A stretch of 64,000 nucleotides of DNA from Bdellovibrionales bacterium RIFCSPHIGHO2_01_FULL_40_29 (GCA_001771815.1 MEPU01000002.1:62001-126000), one strand, 5' to 3'; positions 53,573-61,665 are shown, counted from the first letter of the stretch. Numbers and translations: made by a program. Notes: a model not told the origin generated them from the sequence alone.

Positions 53573-55063
53573 CTAAAAACATTTTTGAGTACAAGATTCA
53601 CCTGCGAGTGTCACCCGAGGTGCCATGCATTCCGTAGTCCCTTTGTGGCGAAGAAATCCCCACTCTGTGCTTTTGGGTTTAATTGATTTGTTCAGAAAAT
53701 ACGCCAAACAGGATTGCTTACCCATCTCGACGAAAGCTGTTCTCATTTTTGAGGTTTCGTCTAAGTAATCTTTTATAACATATTTGTTGATACCTATGCC
53801 ATTTTTTGATGGACTGCTTTGGGTGACTCCAATGTCAAAATTTTTGTAATTCAGTGATCCACACTGCTCAACCGATGACAGCAATCCAAGACCAAAAGGA
53901 TCAGCCCCAATACGATCAACCGCAACGACATGTCCTTTTACACCAACGATATCACCGGGCTGAATAGAATGGGTTTTTGAGACTGAAATATTTTCAAAAC
54001 ACGAAAATCCAGACAATTCAGCGTCAATAAATTTTGCCGAATTCTGCCGAATGTAAATAGGTTTATTTTCTAAACTGGGCTTGTAACGAAGGCCGGCTAC
54101 TGCGATCGCTGAAGACACATAAGCTGAGCAGTCAACACCAAGCACTTCCGTTCCCGACCCCGCATTCGCAAAAAAATTGATCGCATTTCCAGAAATCGCC
54201 GGAGAACCACCGTAGTCATAGATCAATGGTGTCTCGCGCACTTCTTTGCACTGACTTTCAGAAGCGATCCCACGAATATAATAATGAGTGTTTTGAACAG
54301 ACGCTAAATTAGAAATGACTCTTTTGCCACCTATGCCATCACTATGAGTTCCCACTCGCTCAATTCCCACAACACTTGATGTTGACCGATCCATCTCTGG
54401 TAAATCAAGCACTCGACAGCTTTGATAGGCCGTCGAGAAAACCCTATCGATCCCCTTGCTCATCGGAATAATTTGAGCCTGATCTCCGGGCCTAGGAACT
54501 GGCGTTGGTGTTGGATTTGGCATTGGTGCGGGAGACGGCGTCGCCTCACATCCTAATGATAACTCTGTCGCTGCTTTCTTAATCGATTCAACTTTTAACG
54601 AAATTTTTTGAGAGGTCACAACTGTTTGAGCTTCAGTACGGTCTTCCATTTCATATTCAATTAACTTTTGGATTTGTTCTTTCCAAGTGATGTTGGGGTT
54701 ACTTAATGACTCCTCCAACATTAGATCAACCAATTGATGTAAATCAATTCTGAGCGCACTCACTTGTTTTTGCTGAGCGACAGAATCCACTTTGTTTTCT
54801 ATTTCATCTATTTTTTTATCCAAAGCACTTTTCAAATCATTTGCATCTGGAATAATCTGTTCTTGATCAATCAAGCTGTAAAAGGCATCAAACACTTTAC
54901 TTTGAACATTATTGCATCCCAAGGAATTTGAAATATCTGTGCTGGCTTGATCAATAGACTTGTAGTAGCCCGGAGAACAACTCGTAAATATGATCAGCGC
55001 TGACATCGCTAAAATTGATAAAGTTCCTAGTTTCCGCATCTGGCTTGAAATTAACATATCCAT
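53573..55063 (-). CDS. Lipoprotein with NlpC/P60- or CHAP-like cysteine peptidase domain
   Basis: 496 residues. Lipobox IIFTSC-SPG near residue 29. A helical, coiled-coil-prone region follows (to about 170), then a proline-rich linker (PSPAPMPNPTPTPVPRPG) and a C-terminal domain. That domain has LGVDCSAYVSSAIAVAGLRY, with a D-C-S-x-Y pattern like the nucleophile motif of NlpC/P60 enzymes, and SIQPGDIVGVKGHVVAVDRI with the matching histidine. Such enzymes cut peptidoglycan peptides or related amides. The domain is extended by inserts, so activity is inferred. The start is ATG 55063 or one of two later in-frame ATGs. Confidence 0.65.
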   Translation of the reverse strand: MDMLISSQMRKLGTLSILAMSALIIFTSCSPGYYKSIDQASTDISNSLGCNNVQSKVFDAFYSLIDQEQIIPDANDLKSALDKKIDEIENKVDSVAQQKQVSALRIDLHQLVDLMLEESLSNPNITWKEQIQKLIEYEMEDRTEAQTVVTSQKISLKVESIKKAATELSLGCEATPSPAPMPNPTPTPVPRPGDQAQIIPMSKGIDRVFSTAYQSCRVLDLPEMDRSTSSVVGIERVGTHSDGIGGKRVISNLASVQNTHYYIRGIASESQCKEVRETPLIYDYGGSPAISGNAINFFANAGSGTEVLGVDCSAYVSSAIAVAGLRYKPSLENKPIYIRQNSAKFIDAELSGFSCFENISVSKTHSIQPGDIVGVKGHVVAVDRIGADPFGLGLLSSVEQCGSLNYKNFDIGVTQSSPSKNGIGINKYVIKDYLDETSKMRTAFVEMGKQSCLAYFLNKSIKPKSTEWGFLRHKGTTECMAPRVTLAGESCTQKCF

Positions 55064-55436
55064 TTATCGGCACTTACAGAGAAACATTGAATATGTTAAA
55101 AAATGTTAATTTACTCTACATTTCCCTCTGAAAGCGAGTGTCAATAATCAAAAGACTGGACGATAGTGCACGTCCAGTTTTTCAGAATGTATTTCGTGAT
55201 AATTTGCTAAAAATGTTAAAGAGTGAAAAAGATCGTTATCTTTTCTTAACAATCTCTTTAGGCATTTGTCATTTTTGGATTCATCAACAATCATCTGTGT
55301 GGTTCGTGCTATAACAATTACAAAAAAAGTGGATTGTCGTAGTAAAAACCAACAGAATTTGTAGTTTGCTTCGAGATTGGGTAAACAAGATTGAAGTGAA
55401 TCAAGGAACAGCTTTTTTTGAAAGAGGGAGTTAAAA
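55064..55436. other. Divergent intergenic region with orphan hairpin
   Basis: A 373-nt, A/T-rich interval between the lipoprotein gene and the response regulator. It holds a perfect 8-bp hairpin ACTGGACG/CGTCCAGT (55155-55162 and 55171-55178), with A before and T after it, near its left side. A perfect TTGACA lies on the minus strand at 55139-55144, pointing to the lipoprotein gene but without a good -10. GGGAG is placed before ATG 55437. No supported gene; a small RNA ending at the hairpin is possible. Confidence 0.4.
55155..55183 (+). terminator. Terminator-like hairpin with no gene ending at it
   Basis: Stem ACTGGACG with complement, loop ATAGTGCA, followed on the plus strand by five T. 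On the minus strand the T run is shorter and interrupted. Both neighbouring genes start, not end, on this side. Confidence 0.45.
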
Positions 55437-56222
55437 ATGGCAAAAGTTCTAGTGATTGAAGACAATGTGGATACGCAGCTGCTGCTGAATAGGACATTGG
55501 TACCGACCTACGAAGTTAAGATGGCTTCAGATTTAAAATCGGCCTGGAACTATATAGAAAGTGAAGACTGGGATATTGTTATCCTGGATCGCAGCCTTCC
55601 AGATGGAGATGGGCTCGAGTTGTGCTTTAAGCTTAAGAAGCTCAACTTGGAATCAAAATTTTCAGTCTTGGTGTTGACCGCTCACGGTGAACTAGACGAA
55701 AAAATCAAAGGTCTTAGCGCAGGGGCCGATGACTATGTTGTTAAACCTTTTGAACCTCGCGAACTATTAGCCCGTATGGAGGCTATTTTACGCCGTCGGG
55801 CGGCCCATGGATCGCAGTTTCAATCCACGATTGCCCTAGCCAATTTGGTAATTAATATTGAAACTCATGCCGTCAGTGCAAAAGTTGGCAAAGACGAAAC
55901 TGTTGCCATTGATCTGACTCCAATTGAGTTTAAAATTCTACTAACCTTAGTCAAAAACTATGGAAAAGAAATTGATCGAGAGCATTTGGTACAAACTGTT
56001 TGGGATAAAATCAATTTGAGCGAACGAAATATTGATACTCACGTCTGCCATCTCCGTAAGAAGATTATTGCTGGCGGACTGGTTATTAAAAATCGTCGCG
56101 GTAAAGGTTATTATTTAAAAAAAGAGGAGCCTCTGTTAAAAAAAGTGACTCCACTCAGCAGCACGGTGACGACATCGCTGCCCTATTTTAAAAGGAGCTT
56201 AAATGGAAACCTCGCTAACTGA
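55437..56222 (+). CDS. OmpR/PhoB-type response regulator
   Basis: 261 residues. Receiver with the acidic pair in VLVIEDNVDT, phospho-acceptor D51 in VILDRSLPDGDG, threonine in VLTAHG and lysine in DYVVKPFEPREL. The C-terminal winged helix has DLTPIEFKILLTLVKNYGKEIDRE and the recognition helix NIDTHVCHLRKKI, ending RRGKGYYL. A 25-residue tail follows. GGGAG lies before the ATG. Its last 20 nt overlap the Hpt gene, so the two are one unit. Confidence 0.93.
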   Translation: MAKVLVIEDNVDTQLLLNRTLVPTYEVKMASDLKSAWNYIESEDWDIVILDRSLPDGDGLELCFKLKKLNLESKFSVLVLTAHGELDEKIKGLSAGADDYVVKPFEPRELLARMEAILRRRAAHGSQFQSTIALANLVINIETHAVSAKVGKDETVAIDLTPIEFKILLTLVKNYGKEIDREHLVQTVWDKINLSERNIDTHVCHLRKKIIAGGLVIKNRRGKGYYLKKEEPLLKKVTPLSSTVTTSLPYFKRSLNGNLAN

Positions 56223-56502
56223 AACCACTGTTGACCCAGATATTTATGAGTTGGTTCCAGGATTTTGTGAATCTCGAAAAAAAGATTTACAAGCTCTGAA
56301 CACACATTTATCTGCAAACGATTTTAACGCTATCGCTAAGATCAGTCACACAATTAAGGGCATTGCCCGCCCTTATGGGTTTCCAACATTAGAAACCTTA
56401 ATTATTCAATTGGAAAAAGCAGCCAAAACCAGTGACAGAATGACCTGCACTAAGTTACTGACAGAGATCGACACGTATTTCAAAAGCTATTGCAACTCAT
56501 AG
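56203..56502 (+). CDS. Stand-alone histidine phosphotransfer (Hpt) protein
   Basis: 99 residues. The phospho-accepting histidine is in KISHTIKGIARPYGFPTLETL, a normal Hpt motif (H-x-x-K-G), within a four-helix-bundle pattern. AAAGGAG precedes the ATG. It overlaps the end of the regulator gene and ends at a good terminator. Hpt proteins shuttle phosphate between receivers; likely partners are the receivers encoded within 5 kb. Confidence 0.88.
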   Translation: METSLTETTVDPDIYELVPGFCESRKKDLQALNTHLSANDFNAIAKISHTIKGIARPYGFPTLETLIIQLEKAAKTSDRMTCTKLLTEIDTYFKSYCNS

Positions 56503-56523
56503 AAATAATAAATCACTGAAAAT

Positions 56524-56557
56524 AAAAACCGCAATCATTTCTGATTGCGGTTTTTTT
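56524..56557 (+). terminator. Rho-independent terminator after the regulator-Hpt pair
   Basis: A 14-bp stem whose core is CCGCAATCA/TGATTGCGG, 4-nt loop TTTC, followed by a run of seven T on the plus strand. It also faces the convergent receiver gene ending at 56586. Confidence 0.93.
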
Positions 56558-56585
56558 GTATTTCGAATGAACTCTAATCTTGCGA

Positions 56586-57071
56586 CTAGGGATTCAAAAT
56601 ATACATGATTTGCCCCCGGTCCAGGGGCTTTGGCATAAACTCAATATTTAAAGCTTGCTCTTTGAGTTTTGATTTGATTTCCGCGGGATCTAGAGCCGAC
56701 ACCAAAATCACTTTCGTTTGTGGAAAGTAGGCGTCCAACAGATGGCACACATACAGACCATTTTTACCCGACAGATGATAGTCAATAACCGCAGCATCGG
56801 GCCCCTGCATATTTTTATCTTTAAGATCTCGAAGGTACCGTATGGCATCTTCAGCGGTTGTCATTGACTTGATTCGACAATTCTCATCAGAAGTTCGAAA
56901 CATCTTCTTGAAGAGCTTGATCGTGTCTGAATCATCCTCCACGATAAGGATGTCTTTATGTTCATCCAGCAAATCAAGCTCATCAAAAAAGGCACTATTC
57001 CAAAACGGCGTAGTCCATTTTATATATTCTTCCATTGGTGACGTGTACGTCCCTGTTCCATGCTGATCCAT
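56586..57071 (-). CDS. Receiver-only response regulator
   Basis: 161 residues. After a 38-residue N-terminal extension comes one receiver: DILIVEDDSDTIKLF, phospho-acceptor D97 in AAVIDYHLSGKNG, and lysine in FMPKPLDRG. No output domain, so it probably acts by protein contact or as a phosphate sink. GGGGG precedes the ATG. It lies 143 nt after the Hpt gene on the same strand. Confidence 0.88.
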   Translation of the reverse strand: MDQHGTGTYTSPMEEYIKWTTPFWNSAFFDELDLLDEHKDILIVEDDSDTIKLFKKMFRTSDENCRIKSMTTAEDAIRYLRDLKDKNMQGPDAAVIDYHLSGKNGLYVCHLLDAYFPQTKVILVSALDPAEIKSKLKEQALNIEFMPKPLDRGQIMYILNP

Positions 57072-57214
57072 AACTTCCCCCTATTATGTAGACTCTGCAT
57101 TTTTAGTTATCAAAAGCAGATTCTGAATCATCCGTGTCCTCAAATCTTTGTGCGGTTTAAGGCAAAAATCCATTCAATTGCACCCGTGTTGAGTAAATTA
57201 AATGAACTTAAAAC

Positions 57215-57511
57215 TTACAGCACAACACTTTTTATATTGACGACTTCATCTTCAAAACTAGAAATCAATCTATTGATCTCTAACATATTTTTGGCATCAC
57301 ACGCTTTCATGATTTGCTCGCCAAACTCTGTGATTTGATCAAACCCAAAGCTCGAACCATTGCCCTTGAGCTTGTGGCCTAGCGATCTCATCGAAGCAAA
57401 ATCTTCATTGGCCGCAAACGTTTTCAATGCCTGAATATCTTGATCTCGTCTCGACAGATATCCAGGTATTGTATCTTTTAGCTCGGGCGGAATATTATAA
57501 CTTGTTTGCAT
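57215..57511 (-). CDS. Second stand-alone Hpt protein
   Basis: 98 residues, histidine in MRSLGHKLKGNGSSFGFDQI. It resembles the other Hpt in this region in its beginning as well (IPPELKDTIPGYLSRRDQDIQALKTF compares with IYELVPGFCESRKKDLQALNTH), suggesting a duplication. ATG 57511 is used because AAAGGAG lies 5 nt upstream. It follows the membrane receiver gene by 22 nt, probably in one operon. Confidence 0.87.
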   Translation of the reverse strand: MQTSYNIPPELKDTIPGYLSRRDQDIQALKTFAANEDFASMRSLGHKLKGNGSSFGFDQITEFGEQIMKACDAKNMLEINRLISSFEDEVVNIKSVVL

Positions 57512-57533
57512 AAAAACTCCTTTGTTTAATTTT

Positions 57534-58598
57534 TTAGTAACCGTTTGCAACTAACATATCCGAAGCTCTGCGGGCCAGTTCATTGTAATTCACAGGTTTT
57601 TGCCAATGATCCAGATGATCAAAGTATTTTGTCTCTGGCAATTGCACCTTAGATCTATCTAATGCGGAGTACGTAATGACTTTCGCATGATGCAATTGGA
57701 ACTTATTCCTCAAATCAGTAAAGGCATCAATAATTCGAGTTGATTTTTTTACCAGCTCATCCGCTGACAAATTATCCCCTAACATCCAATCCAGAACGAT
57801 GAAATCCACATCTTGAAAACTCATCTTATGAGATGCTCCATCATGTCCATCAGATATAATTGTCTTACATCCTAATTGTTTAAAGATGGAAGCTGTTGCT
57901 GAAGCCACATCCATATCATCCTCAACAATCAATACTGTTGGTTTTTCTTTGTGCTCGACATCGCTGACTGTTCTTATGCTGGGCTGCTGTTGAATTTGTC
58001 TAAAATTTTTCAAGATTTCAGTGTTGGCCTGCCCCAGATACTCTTCGTCGCGATCTCGTGCCACATGCCACTCGCGAATTTGTTTTTCAAGAACTTGACG
58101 AGCCACTGCAAAAGCTTCTGACGGTTCGTGCCCTATGCCAATCGCATTGAACTCAGCAGAAACTGACTTAAAATGAAATCGGTACACCCAACGATCAACA
58201 CCCAGCGCCGTAAATTGTTGAGTTGCTGAACCATTAGCTGGCATCGCATCGATAAGCTCCGGAAGCTGCCGAGCTGTAATATCCGCGATTTGTGCTTGGG
58301 CATTCGCAGACGCATCCTCTTGAATAATAATTGATTTGTTCAATTGTAGATCTGTCATATTACCCCCCTTGACAGTCACATTGGAATTTGAAGTCAATTG
58401 CGAAAAATCGAATGGTTGATCATCCGCCAATGTCTTGTATTTTTCTTTATACACTTGAGTATAAAAATACATTAATACAGGCATTGCTAATACCGGCAAA
58501 ATAAGAAACAGAATCGGTATGATTGATCCGAAAGCCAAACCTGATATTGTCGCAAAAAAAAGAAATACTGGTAAAAATGCCTTCTCAAGAAATAACAT
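57534..58598 (-). CDS. Membrane-anchored receiver protein with HPF-like middle region
   Basis: 354 residues. Two N-terminal membrane segments (residues 8-47), a linker, then a region about 125-185 (VYRFHFKSVSAEFNAIGIGHEPSEAFAVARQVLEKQIREWHVARD) that looks like the beta-beta-alpha end of HPF/RaiA ribosome-hibernation proteins. A C-terminal receiver follows (TVLIVEDDMDVASA, aspartate in IVLDWMLGDNLSA, lysine in WQKPVNY). The HPF likeness is by eye and may be only structural. GGGAGG precedes the ATG. It leads the operon with the Hpt gene. Confidence 0.7.
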   Translation of the reverse strand: MLFLEKAFLPVFLFFATISGLAFGSIIPILFLILPVLAMPVLMYFYTQVYKEKYKTLADDQPFDFSQLTSNSNVTVKGGNMTDLQLNKSIIIQEDASANAQAQIADITARQLPELIDAMPANGSATQQFTALGVDRWVYRFHFKSVSAEFNAIGIGHEPSEAFAVARQVLEKQIREWHVARDRDEEYLGQANTEILKNFRQIQQQPSIRTVSDVEHKEKPTVLIVEDDMDVASATASIFKQLGCKTIISDGHDGASHKMSFQDVDFIVLDWMLGDNLSADELVKKSTRIIDAFTDLRNKFQLHHAKVITYSALDRSKVQLPETKYFDHLDHWQKPVNYNELARRASDMLVANGY

Positions 58599-58779
58599 AT
58601 AACCTCCCTATTTGTTGACTACTCCGTTTAGTCACCTAAAACCTCCGATGTTTTAAGCCTCGTCTCGCTGCTTCTAAATAATTGTTTTTTATTTAGAAAC
58701 CCACAACATCATGATATCAATTCAATCATCGAGGTTGGGATGAAAACCAGTAGAGATTTCTCGACTTTTCCCTCGCAAT

Positions 58780-58808
58780 TTGAAAATCTGAATTCTTACA
58801 TTTACAAT
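58780..58808 (+). promoter_or_regulatory. Candidate sigma-70-type promoter for response regulator 58831
   Basis: TTGAAA (58780-58785), a 17-nt spacer and TACAAT (58803-58808), each one base off consensus. Predicted transcription would begin near 58815, leaving a short leader with AGGAG before the ATG. Confidence 0.5.
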
Positions 58809-58830
58809 TACAATAGGAGCAACAGGTTAC

Positions 58831-59535
58831 ATGAAAGTTCTGCTTATTGACGATTGTTTAGACACAGGAAACCTGGTTAAACAGGGCCTGTTTCCAATTG
58901 AAGTCACTCACAGTCTATCCATTGCTGAAGCTCATACTGTTTTGAAAAGCACAAAATTCGATTTGATCTTAATTGACGTTACGCTTCCAGATGGCGATGG
59001 TTTCACATTTTGTCGTGAATTATCTAAAAACCCGCTGCTCGCATCAACCCCACTGATTCTGCTTACAGCCAAGGATGAACTGGCCGACAAAGTATTTGGA
59101 TTTAACTGTGGCGCTAGTGACTACATCACAAAACCGTTTCATATTCCTGAATTGCAAGCACGTGTGAATGCACACCTTCGCATCACCAAACGAATCGATG
59201 ATTTATCACTTAAATCAAAATATTTTGAATTGGATTTAAATCTTCAAAAATGTTTTATTTTCAAAAAAGATGGATCGCGAAAAGACATCAACCTCACTCC
59301 AACAGAGTTTCGCATCTTAATGAGTTTGTACAAGGCCCAAGGAAAAACATTATCTCGTGATGAGATCATTCGCTCGGTCTGGAAAAATCACGGCACCTCT
59401 ATTGAGCAAAAAGGCTTAGACACCCATGTCGCTCACCTTAGAAGCAAACTCGGAAAATTAGGCACTAAAATCATTTCAATTTATGGGGTGGGGTATTTAT
59501 TTGAAGATGAAAATACCCCACCCCATACCAGGTGA
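58831..59535 (+). CDS. OmpR/PhoB-type response regulator with palindrome-encoded tail
   Basis: 234 residues. Receiver with LLIDDCLDTG, phospho-acceptor D49 in LILIDVTLPDGDG and lysine in DYITKPFHIPEL. The winged helix follows (NLTPTEFRILMSLYKAQGKTLSRDE, GLDTHVAHLRSKL). It is a paralogue of the regulator at 55.4 kb: both have V-D/T-T after the acidic pair and the same xLPDGDG. After the family ending YGVGYLFED comes ENTPPHTR, encoded by the second arm of a 17-bp inverted repeat. Its stop abuts the stop of the convergent membrane protein gene. Confidence 0.93.
   Translation: MKVLLIDDCLDTGNLVKQGLFPIEVTHSLSIAEAHTVLKSTKFDLILIDVTLPDGDGFTFCRELSKNPLLASTPLILLTAKDELADKVFGFNCGASDYITKPFHIPELQARVNAHLRITKRIDDLSLKSKYFELDLNLQKCFIFKKDGSRKDINLTPTEFRILMSLYKAQGKTLSRDEIIRSVWKNHGTSIEQKGLDTHVAHLRSKLGKLGTKIISIYGVGYLFEDENTPPHTR
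59482..59527. repeat. Perfect 17-bp inverted repeat at the end of a regulator gene
   Basis: TATGGGGTGGGGTATTT (59482-59498) is exactly reversed and complemented at 59511-59527, with a 12-nt spacer. It is GC-rich at its centre compared with the surroundings, forms a stable stem and has no T run after it. Confidence 0.95.
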
Positions 59536-59793
59536 TCACATAACAAGATCGTTATATGATTCCTTGGGTTGTCTGAAAAGTGGTTCTACTTTCCGAGACA
59601 ATTCAATTCGGTAAACATAGGCCGCATAGGCGGCAACCAAACCTGTCACTGCCAGCACGACCATCCAGGGATTCTTTCGAGCGAATTTCGCCAGTGATTC
59701 AGTATAATCTTCGAGACGATGTTCCGCTATTCCAAGGCCTGATTTAACCTGCTTTGACACTCTATCAAAATCAATATTGAGATTTGGATTCAT
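59536..59793 (-). CDS. Small single-pass membrane protein, ElaB/YqjD-like
   Basis: 85 residues. An amphipathic N-terminal helix (RVSKQVKSGLGIAEHRLEDYTESLAKFARKNPW) leads into a membrane segment (MVVLAVTGLVAAYAAYVY) and a short tail. This resembles the DUF883 (ElaB/YqjD) family of stationary-phase membrane proteins, some of which hold ribosomes at the membrane, but it lacks the usual GxxxG-rich end. GAGGAG lies before the ATG. It follows the CsbD gene by 12 nt, so it probably shares the sigma-54 promoter. Confidence 0.65.
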   Translation of the reverse strand: MNPNLNIDFDRVSKQVKSGLGIAEHRLEDYTESLAKFARKNPWMVVLAVTGLVAAYAAYVYRIELSRKVEPLFRQPKESYNDLVM

Positions 59794-59805
59794 AAAATAT
59801 CTCCT

Positions 59806-60072
59806 CTAAAATTCTGTAGGATGTTTTTTTGAACTTCCCCGTTTTATTGATGGCTCAAGGTCATAGTTATCATTTGTATGCTTATCAAAAAGATCTGAAA
59901 TCTTATGTGAGACATCGTCTTTGACGTTGCCATACTTTTTCTGAATTAAACCAGCTACTTTTTGAGCATCACCCTTCGTTGATTCCCACTCATCATCAGT
60001 AATATTTCCCCATGTGCGTTTTAAATCACCTTTGATTTGCTTCCATTTCCCTTTAATAATATCTGTATTCAT
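59806..60072 (-). CDS. CsbD-family stress protein
   Basis: 88 residues. NTDIIKGKWKQIKGDLKRTWGNITDDEWESTKGDAQKVAGLIQKKYG is a clear CsbD domain, here with a 30-residue charged extension. CsbD proteins are abundant in stress and stationary phase, with unknown mechanism. ATG 60072 is preferred because AAAGGAGATG precedes it. A sigma-54-type promoter lies 29 nt upstream, just after the gene of an NtrC-type activator. Confidence 0.87.
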   Translation of the reverse strand: MNTDIIKGKWKQIKGDLKRTWGNITDDEWESTKGDAQKVAGLIQKKYGNVKDDVSHKISDLFDKHTNDNYDLEPSIKRGSSKKHPTEF

Positions 60073-60100
60073 GATGCATCTCCTTTGCTCTTTAGTATTA

Positions 60101-60116
60101 AGCAAGGCTTGTGCCT
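60101..60116 (-). promoter_or_regulatory. Sigma-54 (-24/-12) promoter for csbD operon
   Basis: On the minus strand AGGCACAAGCCTTGCT has GGCAC, five bases and TTGCT, with exactly ten bases between the invariant GG (60115-60114) and GC (60103-60102). This equals the consensus except for the first base. It lies in the 47-nt gap behind the NtrC-type gene and before CsbD. Confidence 0.75.
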
Positions 60117-60119
60117 TAA

Positions 60120-61523
60120 TTACATTTCCATGCTATCTGGCATTTCTTGTAGCTTTCGGTACAGAGTCTTGCGATCAATTCCTAAAATTTTAGCCGTTGC
60201 CTCACGCGCGCGATTGTTTCTTTGAAAAACAAACTGAATATATTTTTTTTCAACATCCTCTAATGGCAGAAATGTTTCTCCATATCTAAAAACAAAAGCA
60301 TTTTTAATATCCGTTAAAGCGCTTTCCATAACAGGTGCAATATCCTCATCAAAAACTAAAAACGCTGAGGCATCAATTTCTTTGCTCGTGCAAAGAACTA
60401 CAGACCGCTCAATGGTATTTTCTAGTTCGCGCACGTTACCTCGCCAGTTGTTTTTAATCAGATACTCCTTTGCTGCCGGTGTAAATCCTTTGATATCCGT
60501 TCCATTAATAGCATTGAATTTACTGAGAAAAAAATTTGCAAGTGGCATAATATCTTCTCGTCGTTCACGAAGCGCAGGAACCCGCAGTGGAATTACATTG
60601 AGTCTAAAGAAAAGATCATCTCGAAATCGTTTTTCTTGAACCTCAGTATTTAAATCTTTGTGAGTTGCCGTGATCACCCGAACATCAATACTCCGGTATT
60701 GATTTTCTCCAACGCGTTTGATTTTTCGATCTTGAAGAACACGCAATAATTTCGCCTGAAGTGGAAGATTCAAATCACCCACCTCATCTAAAAATAAAGT
60801 CCCCCCTTCGGCTTCTTCAAAGAGACCTACTTTTTTATCAGAGGCACCAGTAAAGGCTCCTTTGGCATGACCAAAAAGCTCCGATTCCAGTAAATTATCT
60901 GGAATCGCCGAACAGTTGATGGCCATGAACGGTTTATCCCGGCGCGAACTCCATTGATGAATCGCTCTAGCAAAGACTTCTTTACCAGAGCCACTTTCAC
61001 CACTAATCAAAACCGTGGAATTACTTTGAGATACACGTTTTGCTAAATCATAAGCTTTTCGAAAAGCTTCGCTATGCCCAATCATGCCATCTGGATTTAT
61101 TCCCCGCGAAACTTCAACAGCTTTTTTCAATGTGCTGTTTTCAGCATTGAGCTTATTCATCTTAAATGCGCGCTGAATAGAAATAAACAGCTGAGGAAAA
61201 TGCAATGGCTTCACAACAAAATCATAGGCACCACATTGAATCGCTTCGAATGCTGTATCCACATCATCTGATACTGTAATCAGAATGACCGGCGTTTGAA
61301 ATCCTTCTTCACGAAGTTTTTTGAGAAATTCCAACCCTGACATTTCGGGCATATTAAGATCTGAAATAATAGCACCCACATCTATTTTTCCGGCTCGAAA
61401 CTCTTTCAGAGCGCGCGATGGATCTTCGTAATGATGAACTTTAATATCCTTTTGTTTAAAAAATGCTGTGATCAACTCGGCCATGTCTATATCATCTTCA
61501 ACTAATAAAATTTCCTGAACCAT
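60120..61523 (-). CDS. NtrC-type sigma-54-dependent response regulator
   Basis: 467 residues. Receiver (ILLVEDDIDMAEL, aspartate in IISDLNMPEMSG, lysine in DFVVKPLHFPQ), an AAA+ domain with Walker A GESGSGKEVFARA, the sigma-54 contact GAFTGA in HAKGAFTGASDKKVG, Walker B GGTLFLDEVGDL and the R-finger region, and a Fis-type helix-turn-helix (REATAKILGIDRKTLYRKLQE). ATG 61523 has GGGAG upstream and starts the receiver at residue 2. Two sigma-54-type promoters flank the gene, one on each side, so it is their likely activator. Confidence 0.95.
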   Translation of the reverse strand: MVQEILLVEDDIDMAELITAFFKQKDIKVHHYEDPSRALKEFRAGKIDVGAIISDLNMPEMSGLEFLKKLREEGFQTPVILITVSDDVDTAFEAIQCGAYDFVVKPLHFPQLFISIQRAFKMNKLNAENSTLKKAVEVSRGINPDGMIGHSEAFRKAYDLAKRVSQSNSTVLISGESGSGKEVFARAIHQWSSRRDKPFMAINCSAIPDNLLESELFGHAKGAFTGASDKKVGLFEEAEGGTLFLDEVGDLNLPLQAKLLRVLQDRKIKRVGENQYRSIDVRVITATHKDLNTEVQEKRFRDDLFFRLNVIPLRVPALRERREDIMPLANFFLSKFNAINGTDIKGFTPAAKEYLIKNNWRGNVRELENTIERSVVLCTSKEIDASAFLVFDEDIAPVMESALTDIKNAFVFRYGETFLPLEDVEKKYIQFVFQRNNRAREATAKILGIDRKTLYRKLQEMPDSMEM

Positions 61524-61665
61524 GAAATCTCCCTCTTCTTTTTCAAAGTCATTCATTTTGGGGCAATAATCTTTATCGGACTGGCAAAAAAATCCCTCTC
61601 TGTTTGTGTTTAAACTGCTATGTCGAATAAAGAAGATTTGATAACAGCGATTTGCTTTTTGCAAT

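Noticed and set aside
55148-55465. A 105-codon minus-strand frame in the large gap
   Set aside because: It runs through the orphan hairpin and into the response-regulator start and has no ribosome binding site; its composition is not protein-like.
58672-58698. Inverted repeat TTCTAAAT/ATTTAGAA in the 58.6-58.8 kb gap
   Set aside because: The stem is only 8 bp of nearly all A/T with an 11-nt T-rich loop; chance is a sufficient explanation without further evidence.
61575-61598. A second sigma-54-like site on the minus strand before the NtrC-type gene
   Set aside because: The spacing between GG and GC is nine bases or fewer instead of ten, and the -12 region does not match TTGC.
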